Assembly (NCBI RefSeq): GCF_025725665.1
Contig: NZ_CP107009.1
Span: 4,278,001 to 4,342,000, forward strand
Length of the DNA stretch: 64,000 nt
Direction of reading: 5' to 3'
Source of the DNA: Halomonas sp. LR3S48
GTDB lineage: Bacteria; Pseudomonadota; Gammaproteobacteria; Pseudomonadales; Halomonadaceae
Below the pieces are notes generated by a model, which made no database searches, had not been told where the DNA came from, and saw only the letters and a program-made list of their open reading frames with translations. Shown here piece by piece: positions 50,978-60,132 of this stretch. A program made the position numbers and the translations under genes. The first letter of the stretch is position 1. Every line of letters starts with the position of its first letter.

Positions 50978-52006
50978 ATGATCCACCGTCATCGTCTCGT
51001 CGCTCCGCTCGCCGCCATGCTGGCGGGCTCCGCACTGGCCAGCACGGCAGCCGCCGATGAGCTCAATCTCTATTCGGCTCGCCACTACGACTCCGACGAG
51101 AAGCTCTACCAGGCTTTCACCGAGCAGACCGGGATCAAGGTCAACCTGCTGGAGGGCGACTCCGACCAGCTGATCGAACGCATCCAGCGCGAGGGCGTGG
51201 CCAGCCCTGCCGACGTGATGATCACGGTCGATGCCGGTCGCCTGTGGCGCGCCGAGCAGGACGGCATCTTCCAGAGTGTCGAATCCGACGTGCTCGCCGA
51301 GCGTCTGCCGGAAGCCATGCGTCACCCCGAAGGCAAGTGGTTCGGCTTCAGCCAGCGCGTGCGGGCGATCTTCTACAACCCCGAAAATGTCGATCCCAAC
51401 GAGATCACCTCCTACGAGGACCTGACTGATCCGCGCTGGGAAGGCGAGGTGTGCATCCGCTCCTCCAACAACATCTACAACCAGTCGCTGCTGGCCTCGA
51501 TGATCGAGCACCACGGTGCGGAAGGTGCCGAGGAGTGGGCCCAGGGCATCGTCAACAACATGGCGCGCGATCCCGAAGGCGGCGACACCGACCAGATCAA
51601 GGCAGTCGCTGCCGGTGAGTGCGACCTGGCCGTGGCCAACCACTACTACTACGTGCGCCTGCTCGAATCCGAGGAAGCCGCCGACCGTGAAGTGGCCGAG
51701 AAAGTCGGCATCCTGTTCCCCAACCAGGACGACCGCGGCATCCACATCAACGTCGGTGGCGCCGGCGTGGTCGAAGGCGCACCCAACCGGGAGAATGCGG
51801 TTCGCTTCCTCGAGTTCCTGGCTTCCGACGAAGCCCAGGAGATCTTCGCCGCCGGCAACTACGAGTTCCCCGTGGTCGAGGGCGTGAAGATGAGCGAGAC
51901 GCTGGAGTCCTGGGGCGAGTTCAAGAAGGACGACCTCAACGTCAACATCCTGGGTGAGAACAACCCGGAAGCGATCCGCATCTTCGATCGCGCCGGCTGG
52001 CGTTAA
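50978..52006 (+). CDS. fbpA: FbpA-type ferric iron-binding periplasmic protein
   Basis: The 342-residue protein has a signal peptide (cleavage near TAAA-DEL). It is a transferrin-like periplasmic iron-binding protein: ELNLYSARHYDSDEKLYQAF at the mature N-terminus and a C-lobe run NHYYYVRLLE, whose adjacent tyrosines are the Fe3+ ligands in FbpA/FutA proteins. It delivers ferric iron to FbpB. GAGG lies 8 bp before the ATG. The promoter region holds a possible Fur box. A perfect hairpin terminator follows. Confidence 0.93.
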   Translation: MIHRHRLVAPLAAMLAGSALASTAAADELNLYSARHYDSDEKLYQAFTEQTGIKVNLLEGDSDQLIERIQREGVASPADVMITVDAGRLWRAEQDGIFQSVESDVLAERLPEAMRHPEGKWFGFSQRVRAIFYNPENVDPNEITSYEDLTDPRWEGEVCIRSSNNIYNQSLLASMIEHHGAEGAEEWAQGIVNNMARDPEGGDTDQIKAVAAGECDLAVANHYYYVRLLESEEAADREVAEKVGILFPNQDDRGIHINVGGAGVVEGAPNRENAVRFLEFLASDEAQEIFAAGNYEFPVVEGVKMSETLESWGEFKKDDLNVNILGENNPEAIRIFDRAGWR

Positions 52007-52023
52007 GCCTTACCGTGCAAGAA

Positions 52024-52047
52024 CGCCCGCGGCCATGGCCGCGGGCG
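52024..52047 (+). terminator. Hairpin terminator after fbpA
   Basis: CGCCCGCGGC (52024-52033) pairs perfectly with GCCGCGGGCG (52038-52047) around CATG, 17 bp after the stop. The downstream sequence ATTGCGTTTG has a weak U-tract. Confidence 0.6.
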
Positions 52048-52115
52048 ATTGCGTTTGAGGTGTCAGGATCGACCAGTGGCCGGTCTGCGCGCCGTCTGCC
52101 GACCGGGCCAGGCGA

Positions 52116-53033
52116 CTAATCCGCCGACCCAGGTTCGATAGACAGCATCGCCTCGCGCAGCCGTTCCGCCAAAATGGAGGTAGCCATGGGCAGGGCACGG
52201 TCGCTGTGGGCACAAAGGGTCAACTGCGCCTTGGCGATATGCCGATCGAACAACGGCTTGAACATCAGCTCGCCATGGGCGAGTTCGCGAGCGATGTCGA
52301 GTCGGTTGAGGAAGGCGACACCAAGCCCAGCTCGTGCCAGCGACTTGAGGGTGAGGATCCGGTTCCCCGCAGCGACAGGCTCCAGCTCAAGGTCTGCCCT
52401 GGCCAATACCTGCTGGAGGGTCGAGCCATGAAACATCTCGGAACTGGGCAACAGCGCCGGATAGGCTAGGCATTCTTTTAACCACAGCGCCTCGCGTTCG
52501 GCCAATGGATGACTTGGCGCCAGCACGGCCCCGAACTCCAGGCCAACCTGCTCGATGAAACGGACCTTGGGCGTGATAGGGGGATTGATACACAGTCCGA
52601 TATCGGCATCCCCCGTGACCACCTGCTCGAGGATGGCATCGGTCATGCCGGTCACCAGCTTGAAGCGCACCTGAGGGAAGCGCTCATGAAAGGCAGCCAG
52701 CACCTGGGGCAGTAGCTGGTCCGTCAGTGACTCCACGCTGGCAATACGTACCTCTGCGCAACCGGTACCGCGGATCTCACCGAGATACTCCTGCAAGCGT
52801 CTCTCGTCACGTTGCCATTGGCGAATCTGGTGAAGCATCAGCTCTCCCGCTGGGGAGAGCCGCAACCCGCGGGGCAGACGCTCGAAAAGTGGAACCCCGA
52901 GCTCGTCTTCCAGCTTGAGGATCTGTCGATTGATCGCCGACGCCGCCACGTGCAAACGCTCGGCAGCCTTCCGCAACGACCCCTGCCGCGCCACCTCTTC
53001 GAAGTAACGTAATCCAGGCAGCAGCAGATGCAT
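52116..53033 (-). CDS. LysR-family transcriptional regulator
   Basis: The 305-residue protein starts at ATG 53033 behind AAGGAGAGGGC; the ATG at 53078 gives an atypical extension. The N-terminal winged helix-turn-helix (RQGSLRKAAERLHVAASAINRQILKLEDELG) is followed by a two-lobed effector-binding domain of the CynR/NAC-like fold. It diverges from the NCS2 permease gene, with a T-N11-A dyad between them at 53053-53069. It probably controls the permease-amidohydrolase-TSUP genes. Confidence 0.9.
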   Translation of the reverse strand: MHLLLPGLRYFEEVARQGSLRKAAERLHVAASAINRQILKLEDELGVPLFERLPRGLRLSPAGELMLHQIRQWQRDERRLQEYLGEIRGTGCAEVRIASVESLTDQLLPQVLAAFHERFPQVRFKLVTGMTDAILEQVVTGDADIGLCINPPITPKVRFIEQVGLEFGAVLAPSHPLAEREALWLKECLAYPALLPSSEMFHGSTLQQVLARADLELEPVAAGNRILTLKSLARAGLGVAFLNRLDIARELAHGELMFKPLFDRHIAKAQLTLCAHSDRALPMATSILAERLREAMLSIEPGSAD

Positions 53034-53052
53034 GCCCTCTCCTTGCTCAATC

Positions 53053-53069
53053 GTTGCTTTTTCGGCAAC
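53053..53069. promoter_or_regulatory. LysR-type operator (T-N11-A dyad)
   Basis: GTTGC-N7-GCAAC (53053-53057 and 53065-53069) contains the LysR-box pattern T-N11-A flanked by inverted arms. It lies 20 bp upstream of the LysR gene and about 124 bp upstream of the permease start, a usual position for autoregulation plus activation. Confidence 0.5.
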
Positions 53070-53192
53070 AGTTGTCACGAAATTTTATTATGGACCAGAA
53101 CAGATCAGCCCCGCTAGGGTGATTTCAGGATGCCAAGTCGGCTCTCTGCCTCAGCCCTCTACCGGGCCACCACAACAACAAGAGGATCCATG

Positions 53193-54572
53193 ATGAACAC
53201 CACTCCCAACCCACCCGATGCGACGGTCGAACCCGTCGATGAGCGCTTGCCGTTGGGCACCATGCTGCTCTACGGCTTACAGCACGTATTGGTGATGGCG
53301 GCCGCCCCCATTACCGCCGCCTTCCTGATCGGTCATACCCTGGAGCTGCCGGACAATGTCACCGTCGGTCTGATGAGTGCCATCTTCCTGGCCTGTGGCC
53401 TGGCCGGCATCCTGCAGTCGGTTGGGGTATCCGGTTTCGGTGCTCGCCTGCCTTTCGTTCAGGTACCCGGAGGCGCCCCGCTGGTGATCTTCCTGGCCAT
53501 CGCCCAGGCCACGGATCTGCAGACAGCCACCGGCGCCGTGATCCTGACGGGCCTCTTCTACTTCCTGGCCCTGCCCTTCTTCACCCGGGTGCTGAGATTC
53601 TTCCCACCCATCGTGATCGGCACCATGCTGCTGCTGGTGGCCGTCAATCTGATTCGCATCTTCGGCGGCCTGATCACCGGCCGTCCAGGGTCCCCGGAGT
53701 TCGCCGCCATGGGCAACATCGGCCTGGCCCTGGTCACCATCGCCTGTACCGTGATCTTCGCCCGCTGCTTCACCGGCATGTGGCAGCGCATCGCCGTGAT
53801 GCTGGGGCTGCTGGCCGGTGCCGCGGTGGCCGTTGCCTCGGGCGCGATGTCCTTCTCGGGCGTGCTGGAGGGGCCGATAATGGCATTCCCACAGCCTTTC
53901 CCCTTCGGCATGCCGAAGTTCGACCTGTTCGCTTCGCTGCCACTGATCATCTTTTCCGTGGTATCGATGACCGAGGCAACGGGCCAGACACTCGCCACCG
54001 CCGAGATTGTCGAGCGCAAGGGCGACCATAAGGCCATCGTGCCGCGCAACATCCGTGCCGACGCCCTTGGCTCGCTGTTCGGCGGCTGCTTCGGCACCTC
54101 ACTGATCATCACCAGCGGCGAGAATATCGGCATCATCCGCGCCACCGGCGTACGCTCCCGCTACGTGACCATCGCCGCCGGCGCCATGCTGGTGCTGCTG
54201 GCCCTCTGCGCGCCCTTGGGGCGGCTGGCCTATGCCATCCCCACCGCCGTGGTGGCGGGCACAGCAGTGATCGTCTTTGCCATCATCGGCGTCATGGGCA
54301 TCAATATCCTGCGCCGGGTCGACTTCAATCAGAACGGCAACATGTTCACGCTGGCCGCGGCGCTGGCCATGGGCCTGATTCCCATCGTCGTGCCCGGCTT
54401 CTACAGCGCCTTCCCGCAGCACCTGCAGATCGTCCTTGGCAATGGCCTGGCCATGGGCACGCTGACAGCAGTGCTGGTCAATATCCTGTTCTATCACCTG
54501 GGTCATTCTCGCACCCCGGCACCGGCCACCAAGCAGGTCGACCTCGCCGGCGAACACATCAAGAGCAAGTAA
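53193..54572 (+). CDS. NCS2-family nucleobase (xanthine/uracil) permease
   Basis: The protein has about 459 residues; ATG 53193 lies 7 bp after GAGG, and ATG 53190 is equally in frame. It is a polytopic NCS2 transporter: LGTMLLYGLQHVLVMAAAPI near the N-terminus (the QH motif of helix 1), an FARLPFVQVPGG-like segment in helix 3 (GFGARLPFVQVPGGAPL), and the TM8-TM10 region with FSVVSMTEATGQT and GGCFGTSLIITSGENIG. It imports a purine or pyrimidine base by ion symport. The adjacent deaminase-like amidohydrolase suggests an aminopurine or oxopurine. Confidence 0.9.
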   Translation: MNTTPNPPDATVEPVDERLPLGTMLLYGLQHVLVMAAAPITAAFLIGHTLELPDNVTVGLMSAIFLACGLAGILQSVGVSGFGARLPFVQVPGGAPLVIFLAIAQATDLQTATGAVILTGLFYFLALPFFTRVLRFFPPIVIGTMLLLVAVNLIRIFGGLITGRPGSPEFAAMGNIGLALVTIACTVIFARCFTGMWQRIAVMLGLLAGAAVAVASGAMSFSGVLEGPIMAFPQPFPFGMPKFDLFASLPLIIFSVVSMTEATGQTLATAEIVERKGDHKAIVPRNIRADALGSLFGGCFGTSLIITSGENIGIIRATGVRSRYVTIAAGAMLVLLALCAPLGRLAYAIPTAVVAGTAVIVFAIIGVMGINILRRVDFNQNGNMFTLAAALAMGLIPIVVPGFYSAFPQHLQIVLGNGLAMGTLTAVLVNILFYHLGHSRTPAPATKQVDLAGEHIKSK

Positions 54573-54585
54573 AAAGGGAACCCCC

Positions 54586-56067
54586 ATGTCCACTCCTTCA
54601 CAGGCCCGCGACACCGCGGGCCAGGGAATGCTTTCCCCTGAGTTTTTCGACGCCGACACCCTTCTACTGCTCCCCGAGGAGGTACTGCTCGGAAGCGGCT
54701 GCGCCAAGGGCCAGGCGGTTCTCGTCTCCGAGGGAAAGTTCACCGAGATCGGCGAGCGCGCCGCCTTGCTCGCCCGTCATCCCGAGCTGACGCCGATCGA
54801 GCTGCCGGGCAAGCTGCTGATGCCCGGCTTCATCGACACCCACCATCACCTGACCCAATCGCTGGGCAAGTCGCTGGTGTTCGGCGAGCCCTCCGAGATC
54901 TTCAAGCGCATCTGGGTCCCGCTCGAGGCCAGCCTCGACGAGCAGACGCTTTACCTCTCGGCCAAGCTTGCCGCGCTGGAGGCGCTGCGCGGAGGTTTCA
55001 CCACCGCAGTGGATGCCGGCACCCGCGCCTCGGCGGAGATCGGCAGCATCGCCCAGGCCGCCGAGGAGACCGGCCTGCGCTGCGTGTTGGGCTTCATCTG
55101 CAACGATAAGGGCGGCACGGAAGCCACCGCGAATGGCGCCGAGATCCGGCGCGACGCCGAGCGGCATCTGTCCCGCTGGGCGGGGCATGCGTTGATCGCG
55201 CCTTCGCTGGCGGTGTCGATTCCCGAGGTGGCTAGCGACGCCATGCTGCATGCCGTCTCCTCGCTCTGCGCCGAGGCTGGCACCATCTTCCAGACCCACG
55301 TCAACGAACACCTCCAGGCCGTGGAACGCTCCTTGGTGGCACGTCGCCAGCGTCCCCTGGAACACCTCCACAGCGTCGGCGCCCTGGGCCCGCAGGCGCT
55401 GGTGGCTCATGCCACCCTGGTCACATCAACGGAACTCAACCTGCTGCGCGACACCGGCACCGCGGTGGCCTTCAATCCGGTTGCCAGCTCGTGGAAGGGC
55501 AACGCCGTGGCGCCCGCCCTGCAGATGGCCGCGCTGGGCATCCGCTTCGGCCTGGGCACCGACGGCACGCGCAGCGACGCCTTTCGCCTGATGGATGCCG
55601 CCGAGACCAGCCAGCGCCTGACCGTCGGCCTGGCGACCGGAGATTCGTCCTGTGGCGGCGGCTGGCTGTGGCTCGAACACGCCACCCGTGCCGGTGCCGA
55701 TGCGGCGGGGCTCAAGGAATTGACTGGCGAGGTCGCTCCGGGCCTGGCCGCCGACTTCCTGCTTGTCGATCTCGATGTGCCGGAGATGACGCCGTCCTGG
55801 GATCGTCCGTGGGAGCTGGTGCGCTACGCCAATCGAGACCAGATAGACGCCGTGTTCACCAACGGTCGGCTGCGCCTGTGGCAGGGCTGGCCGGTGGAAT
55901 GGGATGCCCGCGCGCTGCTGCGCGAGGTGCGCGAGGTGGCCGGCGCCGCAGTGGAACGCGCACCGATCTACCGAGTGCACCCGCCGTCCTCGGCGCAGCG
56001 GGCAACGGTCAACGGGGTTCAGGGAGCCGACGCTAAGATGACCGCAGGAGCGGCTCGCCCGTCATGA
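54586..56067 (+). CDS. ATZ/TRZ-type amidohydrolase (probable nucleobase deaminase)
   Basis: The 493-residue protein has the amidohydrolase metal sites: DTHHH (first His pair, near residue 85), HVNEH near 240, VAHATLV near 275 and the metal-binding Asp in GTDGTRSD near 325. Overall it resembles the 8-oxoguanine deaminase/hydroxyatrazine hydrolase/guanine deaminase group. The context of NCS2 permease 13 bp upstream argues for a purine or s-triazine-like substrate. Its last four bases overlap the TSUP gene (ATGA). It is cytoplasmic with no signal peptide. Exact substrate unknown. Confidence 0.82.
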   Translation: MSTPSQARDTAGQGMLSPEFFDADTLLLLPEEVLLGSGCAKGQAVLVSEGKFTEIGERAALLARHPELTPIELPGKLLMPGFIDTHHHLTQSLGKSLVFGEPSEIFKRIWVPLEASLDEQTLYLSAKLAALEALRGGFTTAVDAGTRASAEIGSIAQAAEETGLRCVLGFICNDKGGTEATANGAEIRRDAERHLSRWAGHALIAPSLAVSIPEVASDAMLHAVSSLCAEAGTIFQTHVNEHLQAVERSLVARRQRPLEHLHSVGALGPQALVAHATLVTSTELNLLRDTGTAVAFNPVASSWKGNAVAPALQMAALGIRFGLGTDGTRSDAFRLMDAAETSQRLTVGLATGDSSCGGGWLWLEHATRAGADAAGLKELTGEVAPGLAADFLLVDLDVPEMTPSWDRPWELVRYANRDQIDAVFTNGRLRLWQGWPVEWDARALLREVREVAGAAVERAPIYRVHPPSSAQRATVNGVQGADAKMTAGAARPS

Positions 56068-56777
56068 ACGAGATCGCCGTCTTCGTCATCATTGCCGCCG
56101 CCACCGGCATCGCCGCCTTCGTACAGGGCGCGATCGGTATCGGCTTCGCGTTGATCGTCGCCCCGGTGCTGGGCTTCCTGCGCCCGGACCTGCTGCCTAT
56201 CGCGCTGCTGATTCTGATGTTGCCGCTCAATCTTTATGTCGGCCTGCGTGAACGCGAGGCAATCGACTGGAAGGGTGTCGGCTGGATCAGCCTGGGTCGT
56301 CTGCCCGGCACCTTCCTCGGCCTGTGGATCCTGGTCGTCCTGAGCGCCGACGGTCTCAACCAGTTGGTCGGCGCCTCGACGGTAATCGCCGTGCTCGCCG
56401 CCCTGTTCGCCCCGGTGTTTCGACCACAGCGCAGTGCTTGCGCCACCGTCGGCGTCATCACCGGCATCACCGAGACCGCCACCGGGGTCGGCGGCCCGCC
56501 CCTGGCGCTGCTCTACCAGCATCGCCCAGGACCGGAACTGCGCTCGACCATTGCCTGCTGCTTCCTGGTCGGCGAGATCATCTCGCTGATCATTCTGGCC
56601 GCGGCGGGCAAGTTCCACCTAAACCAGCTGCTCTGGGCCCTTTACCTGCTGCCCCCGCTGGTCATCGGCAGCGTCGCCAGCCGCGTGACACATCACCGCA
56701 TCGACGCCAGGCGTCTGCGCCAGGGCGTGCTGCTGTTCGCGCTGGTGTCGGGCGTCATCCTGATGACCCCCTTCTAG
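56064..56777 (+). CDS. TSUP (TauE/SafE) family permease
   Basis: The 237-residue protein has about seven to eight hydrophobic helices. It shows the TSUP repeat signatures GIAAFVQGAIGIGFALIVAPVL in helix 1 and GITETATGVGGPPLALLYQ at the start of the second half. TSUP proteins move sulfite, sulfoacetate or other organic anions. Translational coupling to the amidohydrolase is notable and suggests export or import of a metabolite of that pathway. It converges on polA with a 6-bp gap. Confidence 0.88.
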   Translation: MNEIAVFVIIAAATGIAAFVQGAIGIGFALIVAPVLGFLRPDLLPIALLILMLPLNLYVGLREREAIDWKGVGWISLGRLPGTFLGLWILVVLSADGLNQLVGASTVIAVLAALFAPVFRPQRSACATVGVITGITETATGVGGPPLALLYQHRPGPELRSTIACCFLVGEIISLIILAAAGKFHLNQLLWALYLLPPLVIGSVASRVTHHRIDARRLRQGVLLFALVSGVILMTPF

Positions 56778-56783
56778 CGTCCC

Positions 56784-59567
56784 CTAGTGCGCCTCGTCCC
56801 AGTTGACGCCGCTCTCGGCCTCGACGATCAACGGCACGCTGAGCTCGGCGGCGGCCTGCATGCGTGCCTTCACCTCGCCAATGAACTCTTCCACCTGGTT
56901 CTCGCCGACTTCGAACACCAGTTCGTCGTGGACCTGCATCACCATGCAGGCGTCGAAGGCGCTTTCCTGCAGCCAGGCGTCGACCTCGATCATGGCGCGC
57001 TTGATGATGTCCGCCGCGGTGCCCTGCATCGGCGCATTGATCGCGGTGCGTTCGGCGGCCTGGCGCCGGGCATGGTTCTGGGCGCGAATTTCGGGCAGGT
57101 AGAGCCGGCGGCCGTACACGGTCTCGACGAAACCATCCTCGGCGGCCTGGGCGCGGATGCGGTCCATGTAACGCGCTACCCCCGGGTAGCGGTCGAAATA
57201 GCGGTCGATATAGGTCTGTGCCTGGCTGCGGTCGATGTGCAGCTGTTTGCCCAACCCCCAGGCGCTCATGCCATAGATCAGGCCGAAGTTGATCGCCTTG
57301 GCGCTGCGTCGCTGTTCGCCCGAGACCTTCTCCAGCATCACGCCGAAGACCTCGGCCGCCGTGGCGGTGTGGATGTCGCGCCCCTCGGCGAAAGCGGAAA
57401 GCAGCCCTTCGTCCCCGGAGAGATGCGCCATGATACGCAGCTCGATCTGCGAGTAATCGGCGGCGACGATGCGATAGCCGGGCCGGGCGATGAAAGCCTG
57501 GCGAATCTTGCGCCCCTCCTCTGTACGGATGGGAATATTCTGCAGGTTGGGGTCACTCGATGAGAGCCGCCCGGTGGCGGCCACCGCCTGGTGATAGCTG
57601 GTGTGCAGCCGCCCGGTGCGCTTGTTGACCAGCCGCGGCAGCTTGTCGGTATAGGTCGACTTGAGCTTGGCCAGCCCGCGATGCTCCATGATCACCTTGG
57701 GCAGCGGGTAGTCCAGCGCCAACTCCTCGAGCACCGCCTCGGCAGTGGAGGGTGCGCCCTTGGGCGTCTTCTTGAGCACTGGGATCTTCTGCTCGTCGAA
57801 CAGGATCTCTCCCAACTGCTTGGGCGAGCCGAGGTTGAACTCGCGCCCGGCCAGCTCGAAGGCGCGCGTCTCGAGCGTCTGGATGCGCGCTTCGAGCTCC
57901 TGGCTTTGGGCGTGCAGGCGCGCGGCGTCGATCGCCACCCCGGTGCGTTCGATGCGCGACAGCACCGGGATCAGCGGGAGCTCGATGTTGTCGAGCACTT
58001 CGGCCAGGCGCCCTTCCGCCTCGATGCGAGGGCGCAGTTCGCAGTGCAGGCGAAGGGTGACGTCGACGTCCTCGCAGGCGTAGGGCACGGCCTGCTCGAA
58101 ATCGATCTGGTTGAAGGTGAGCTGCTTGGCGCCCTTGCCGGCGATCTCCTCGAAGCTCACCGTCTTCTGGCCGAGATACTTGAGGGCCAGCGAATCCATG
58201 TCGTGGCGGGTGGCCGTGGAGTTGAGTACGTAGGATTCGAGCATGGTATCGGTCAGCGGCCCACGCACATGGATGTCGTAGTTGGCCAGCACCGAGATGT
58301 CGTACTTGAGGTTCTGGCCGATCTTGCCGCGGCAGGGATCCTCCAGCAGCGGCTTCAGTGACGCCAGCACGCTGGCACGGTCGAGCTGGTCGGGTACGTC
58401 GATGTAATCGTGGGCGAGCGGCACGTAGGCCGCCTCTCCAGGCTCCAGCGCCAGCCCCACGCCGACGATCTCGGCATCCATGTAGTTGAGACTGTTGGTC
58501 TCGAGATCGAAGCAGAAGGCTTCGCAGGCATCAAGCCGAGCCAGCCACGCGTCGAGCTCCGCCTGGGTCAGGATCAGGTGGTTCTGGCACGCCGCTACGC
58601 TGGCCGGCGGCGCGTCGGGGTCGAGATTGCCCGCTGCCGCCGTACCCACCACCCCGGCGCCACGCTGGACATCGTCGACACCCTCGTCCTTGCCGGCCAG
58701 CAGCTCGGAGAGCCAGGCCTTGAATTCGAGTTCGGTGTAGAGCCGCTTGAGCGCCTCGCGATCGGGATGAGCGATGTCGAGGTCGTCGAGCCCCACCGGC
58801 AGTTCGCAGTCGGTCTTGATGGTGGCCAACTGGTACGAGAGGTAGGCCATATCGCGATGCTCGTCGAGCTTCTTGGGCAAGGTCTTGGCACCGCGGAAGT
58901 CGAGCGTCCTGACCTTGTCCAGATCGGCGTAGATGGCATCCAGCCCCCCGCCCACGCCCTGCAGCAGGCCCAGAGCGGTCTTCTCGCCCACCCCCGGCAC
59001 GCCGGGGATGTTGTCCACCTTGTCGCCCATCAGCGCCAGGAAGTCGATGATCAGCTCAGGCGGCAGGCCGAACTTGGCCTTGACCCCCTCCACGTCGAGG
59101 AGCTCGTCCTTCATGGTGTTGACCAGCGTGATATGGCCGTTGACCAGTTGCGCCATATCCTTGTCGCCGGTGGAGATCACCGCGTCGCGGCCGGCCTCGG
59201 TGGCGAGACGGGCCAGGGTACCGATGACGTCATCGGCCTCGACTCCCTCGACGCACAGCAGCGGCAGCCCCAAGGCACGCACGCAGGCGTAGAGCGGTTC
59301 CACCTGGCTGCGCAGGTCGTCGGGCATCGGCGGACGCTGGGCCTTGTACTCTTCGAAAAGCTCGTCACGAAAGGTCTTGCCCTTGGCATCGAACACCACC
59401 GCCATGGGGCTGTCGGGGTAGTCCTTGATCAGCCGCTTGAGCATGTTGAGCACGCCCTTGATGGCGCCGGTGGGCTGACCCGTGGAGGTGGTCAGCGGCG
59501 GCAGGGCGTGAAAGGCGCGGTAGAGATAGGAGGAACCGTCGACGAGAACGATGGGCGTATCGGCCAT
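56784..59567 (-). CDS. polA: DNA polymerase I
   Basis: The 927-residue protein starts [20 protein letters not shown] at 59567; the further upstream ATG at 59627 lacks conservation. It has three domains: a 5' nuclease (residues 1 to about 300, with [18 protein letters not shown]); a 3'-5' exonuclease with its catalytic residues intact (FDLETNSL near 375), so proofreading is likely; and a polymerase with motif [16 protein letters not shown] and motif [12 protein letters not shown]. It acts in Okazaki-fragment processing and repair. It diverges from the DUF2782 gene. Confidence 0.97.
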   Translation of the reverse strand: MADTPIVLVDGSSYLYRAFHALPPLTTSTGQPTGAIKGVLNMLKRLIKDYPDSPMAVVFDAKGKTFRDELFEEYKAQRPPMPDDLRSQVEPLYACVRALGLPLLCVEGVEADDVIGTLARLATEAGRDAVISTGDKDMAQLVNGHITLVNTMKDELLDVEGVKAKFGLPPELIIDFLALMGDKVDNIPGVPGVGEKTALGLLQGVGGGLDAIYADLDKVRTLDFRGAKTLPKKLDEHRDMAYLSYQLATIKTDCELPVGLDDLDIAHPDREALKRLYTELEFKAWLSELLAGKDEGVDDVQRGAGVVGTAAAGNLDPDAPPASVAACQNHLILTQAELDAWLARLDACEAFCFDLETNSLNYMDAEIVGVGLALEPGEAAYVPLAHDYIDVPDQLDRASVLASLKPLLEDPCRGKIGQNLKYDISVLANYDIHVRGPLTDTMLESYVLNSTATRHDMDSLALKYLGQKTVSFEEIAGKGAKQLTFNQIDFEQAVPYACEDVDVTLRLHCELRPRIEAEGRLAEVLDNIELPLIPVLSRIERTGVAIDAARLHAQSQELEARIQTLETRAFELAGREFNLGSPKQLGEILFDEQKIPVLKKTPKGAPSTAEAVLEELALDYPLPKVIMEHRGLAKLKSTYTDKLPRLVNKRTGRLHTSYHQAVAATGRLSSSDPNLQNIPIRTEEGRKIRQAFIARPGYRIVAADYSQIELRIMAHLSGDEGLLSAFAEGRDIHTATAAEVFGVMLEKVSGEQRRSAKAINFGLIYGMSAWGLGKQLHIDRSQAQTYIDRYFDRYPGVARYMDRIRAQAAEDGFVETVYGRRLYLPEIRAQNHARRQAAERTAINAPMQGTAADIIKRAMIEVDAWLQESAFDACMVMQVHDELVFEVGENQVEEFIGEVKARMQAAAELSVPLIVEAESGVNWDEAH

Positions 59568-59726
59568 GAATCGGCATCCGTTGGGTCTGTGCAGGAAAAT
59601 GTGATTCTGATCAGCCATGATACGCATTGCACGCCACTTTTGCCGCCATCGTTGGGATCACGCTGTCCAACGTCATACACTGGAATCAGTGGCAGCGATC
59701 GTCGCATGCGCACTTGGGAGGCCATC

Positions 59727-60023
59727 ATGAACGTTTTTCGTCGTTTCCTGGCTGTAGCACTGCTTTCCCTCGGCCTCGGGCTGGCGGCGGCCACGCCCGC
59801 CTTGGCCCAATCCTCCGCCGATGTCGAGCCCGACATCACCATCCGCCAGGAGGAAGATCGCACCATTCGCGAGTACCGCGTCAACGGCCAGCTCTATGCC
59901 ATCGAGATCCGCCCGCGGCAGGGCGCCAGCTACTTCCTGGTCGACCATGACGGCGACGGCAACTTCGAACGCCAGGAGGGCGACCGCGTCGCCGTACCTC
60001 AGTGGGTACTGGTTCGCTTCTAG
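59727..60023 (+). CDS. DUF2782 small exported protein
   Basis: The 98-residue product has a signal peptide (cleavage near ALA-QSS) and a short domain PDITIRQEEDRTIREYRVNGQ followed by YFLVDHDGDGNFERQ, matching DUF2782. A DUF2782 gene sits between polA and a homoserine kinase gene in Pseudomonas too, so the order is conserved. GGGAGG lies 5 bp before ATG 59727; the frame is open far upstream in the antisense of polA, which is spurious. Function unknown. Confidence 0.85.
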   Translation: MNVFRRFLAVALLSLGLGLAAATPALAQSSADVEPDITIRQEEDRTIREYRVNGQLYAIEIRPRQGASYFLVDHDGDGNFERQEGDRVAVPQWVLVRF

Positions 60024-60132
60024 CCGCCATGCCGCGCTCTATCCCAGGTGAATGCCGTAACGTGTCCAGCAGACGTGCATCACAGTGCCAAGACGCTACA
60101 ATAGGCGGCTTGGCAACCTGGGCGAGAGACAC

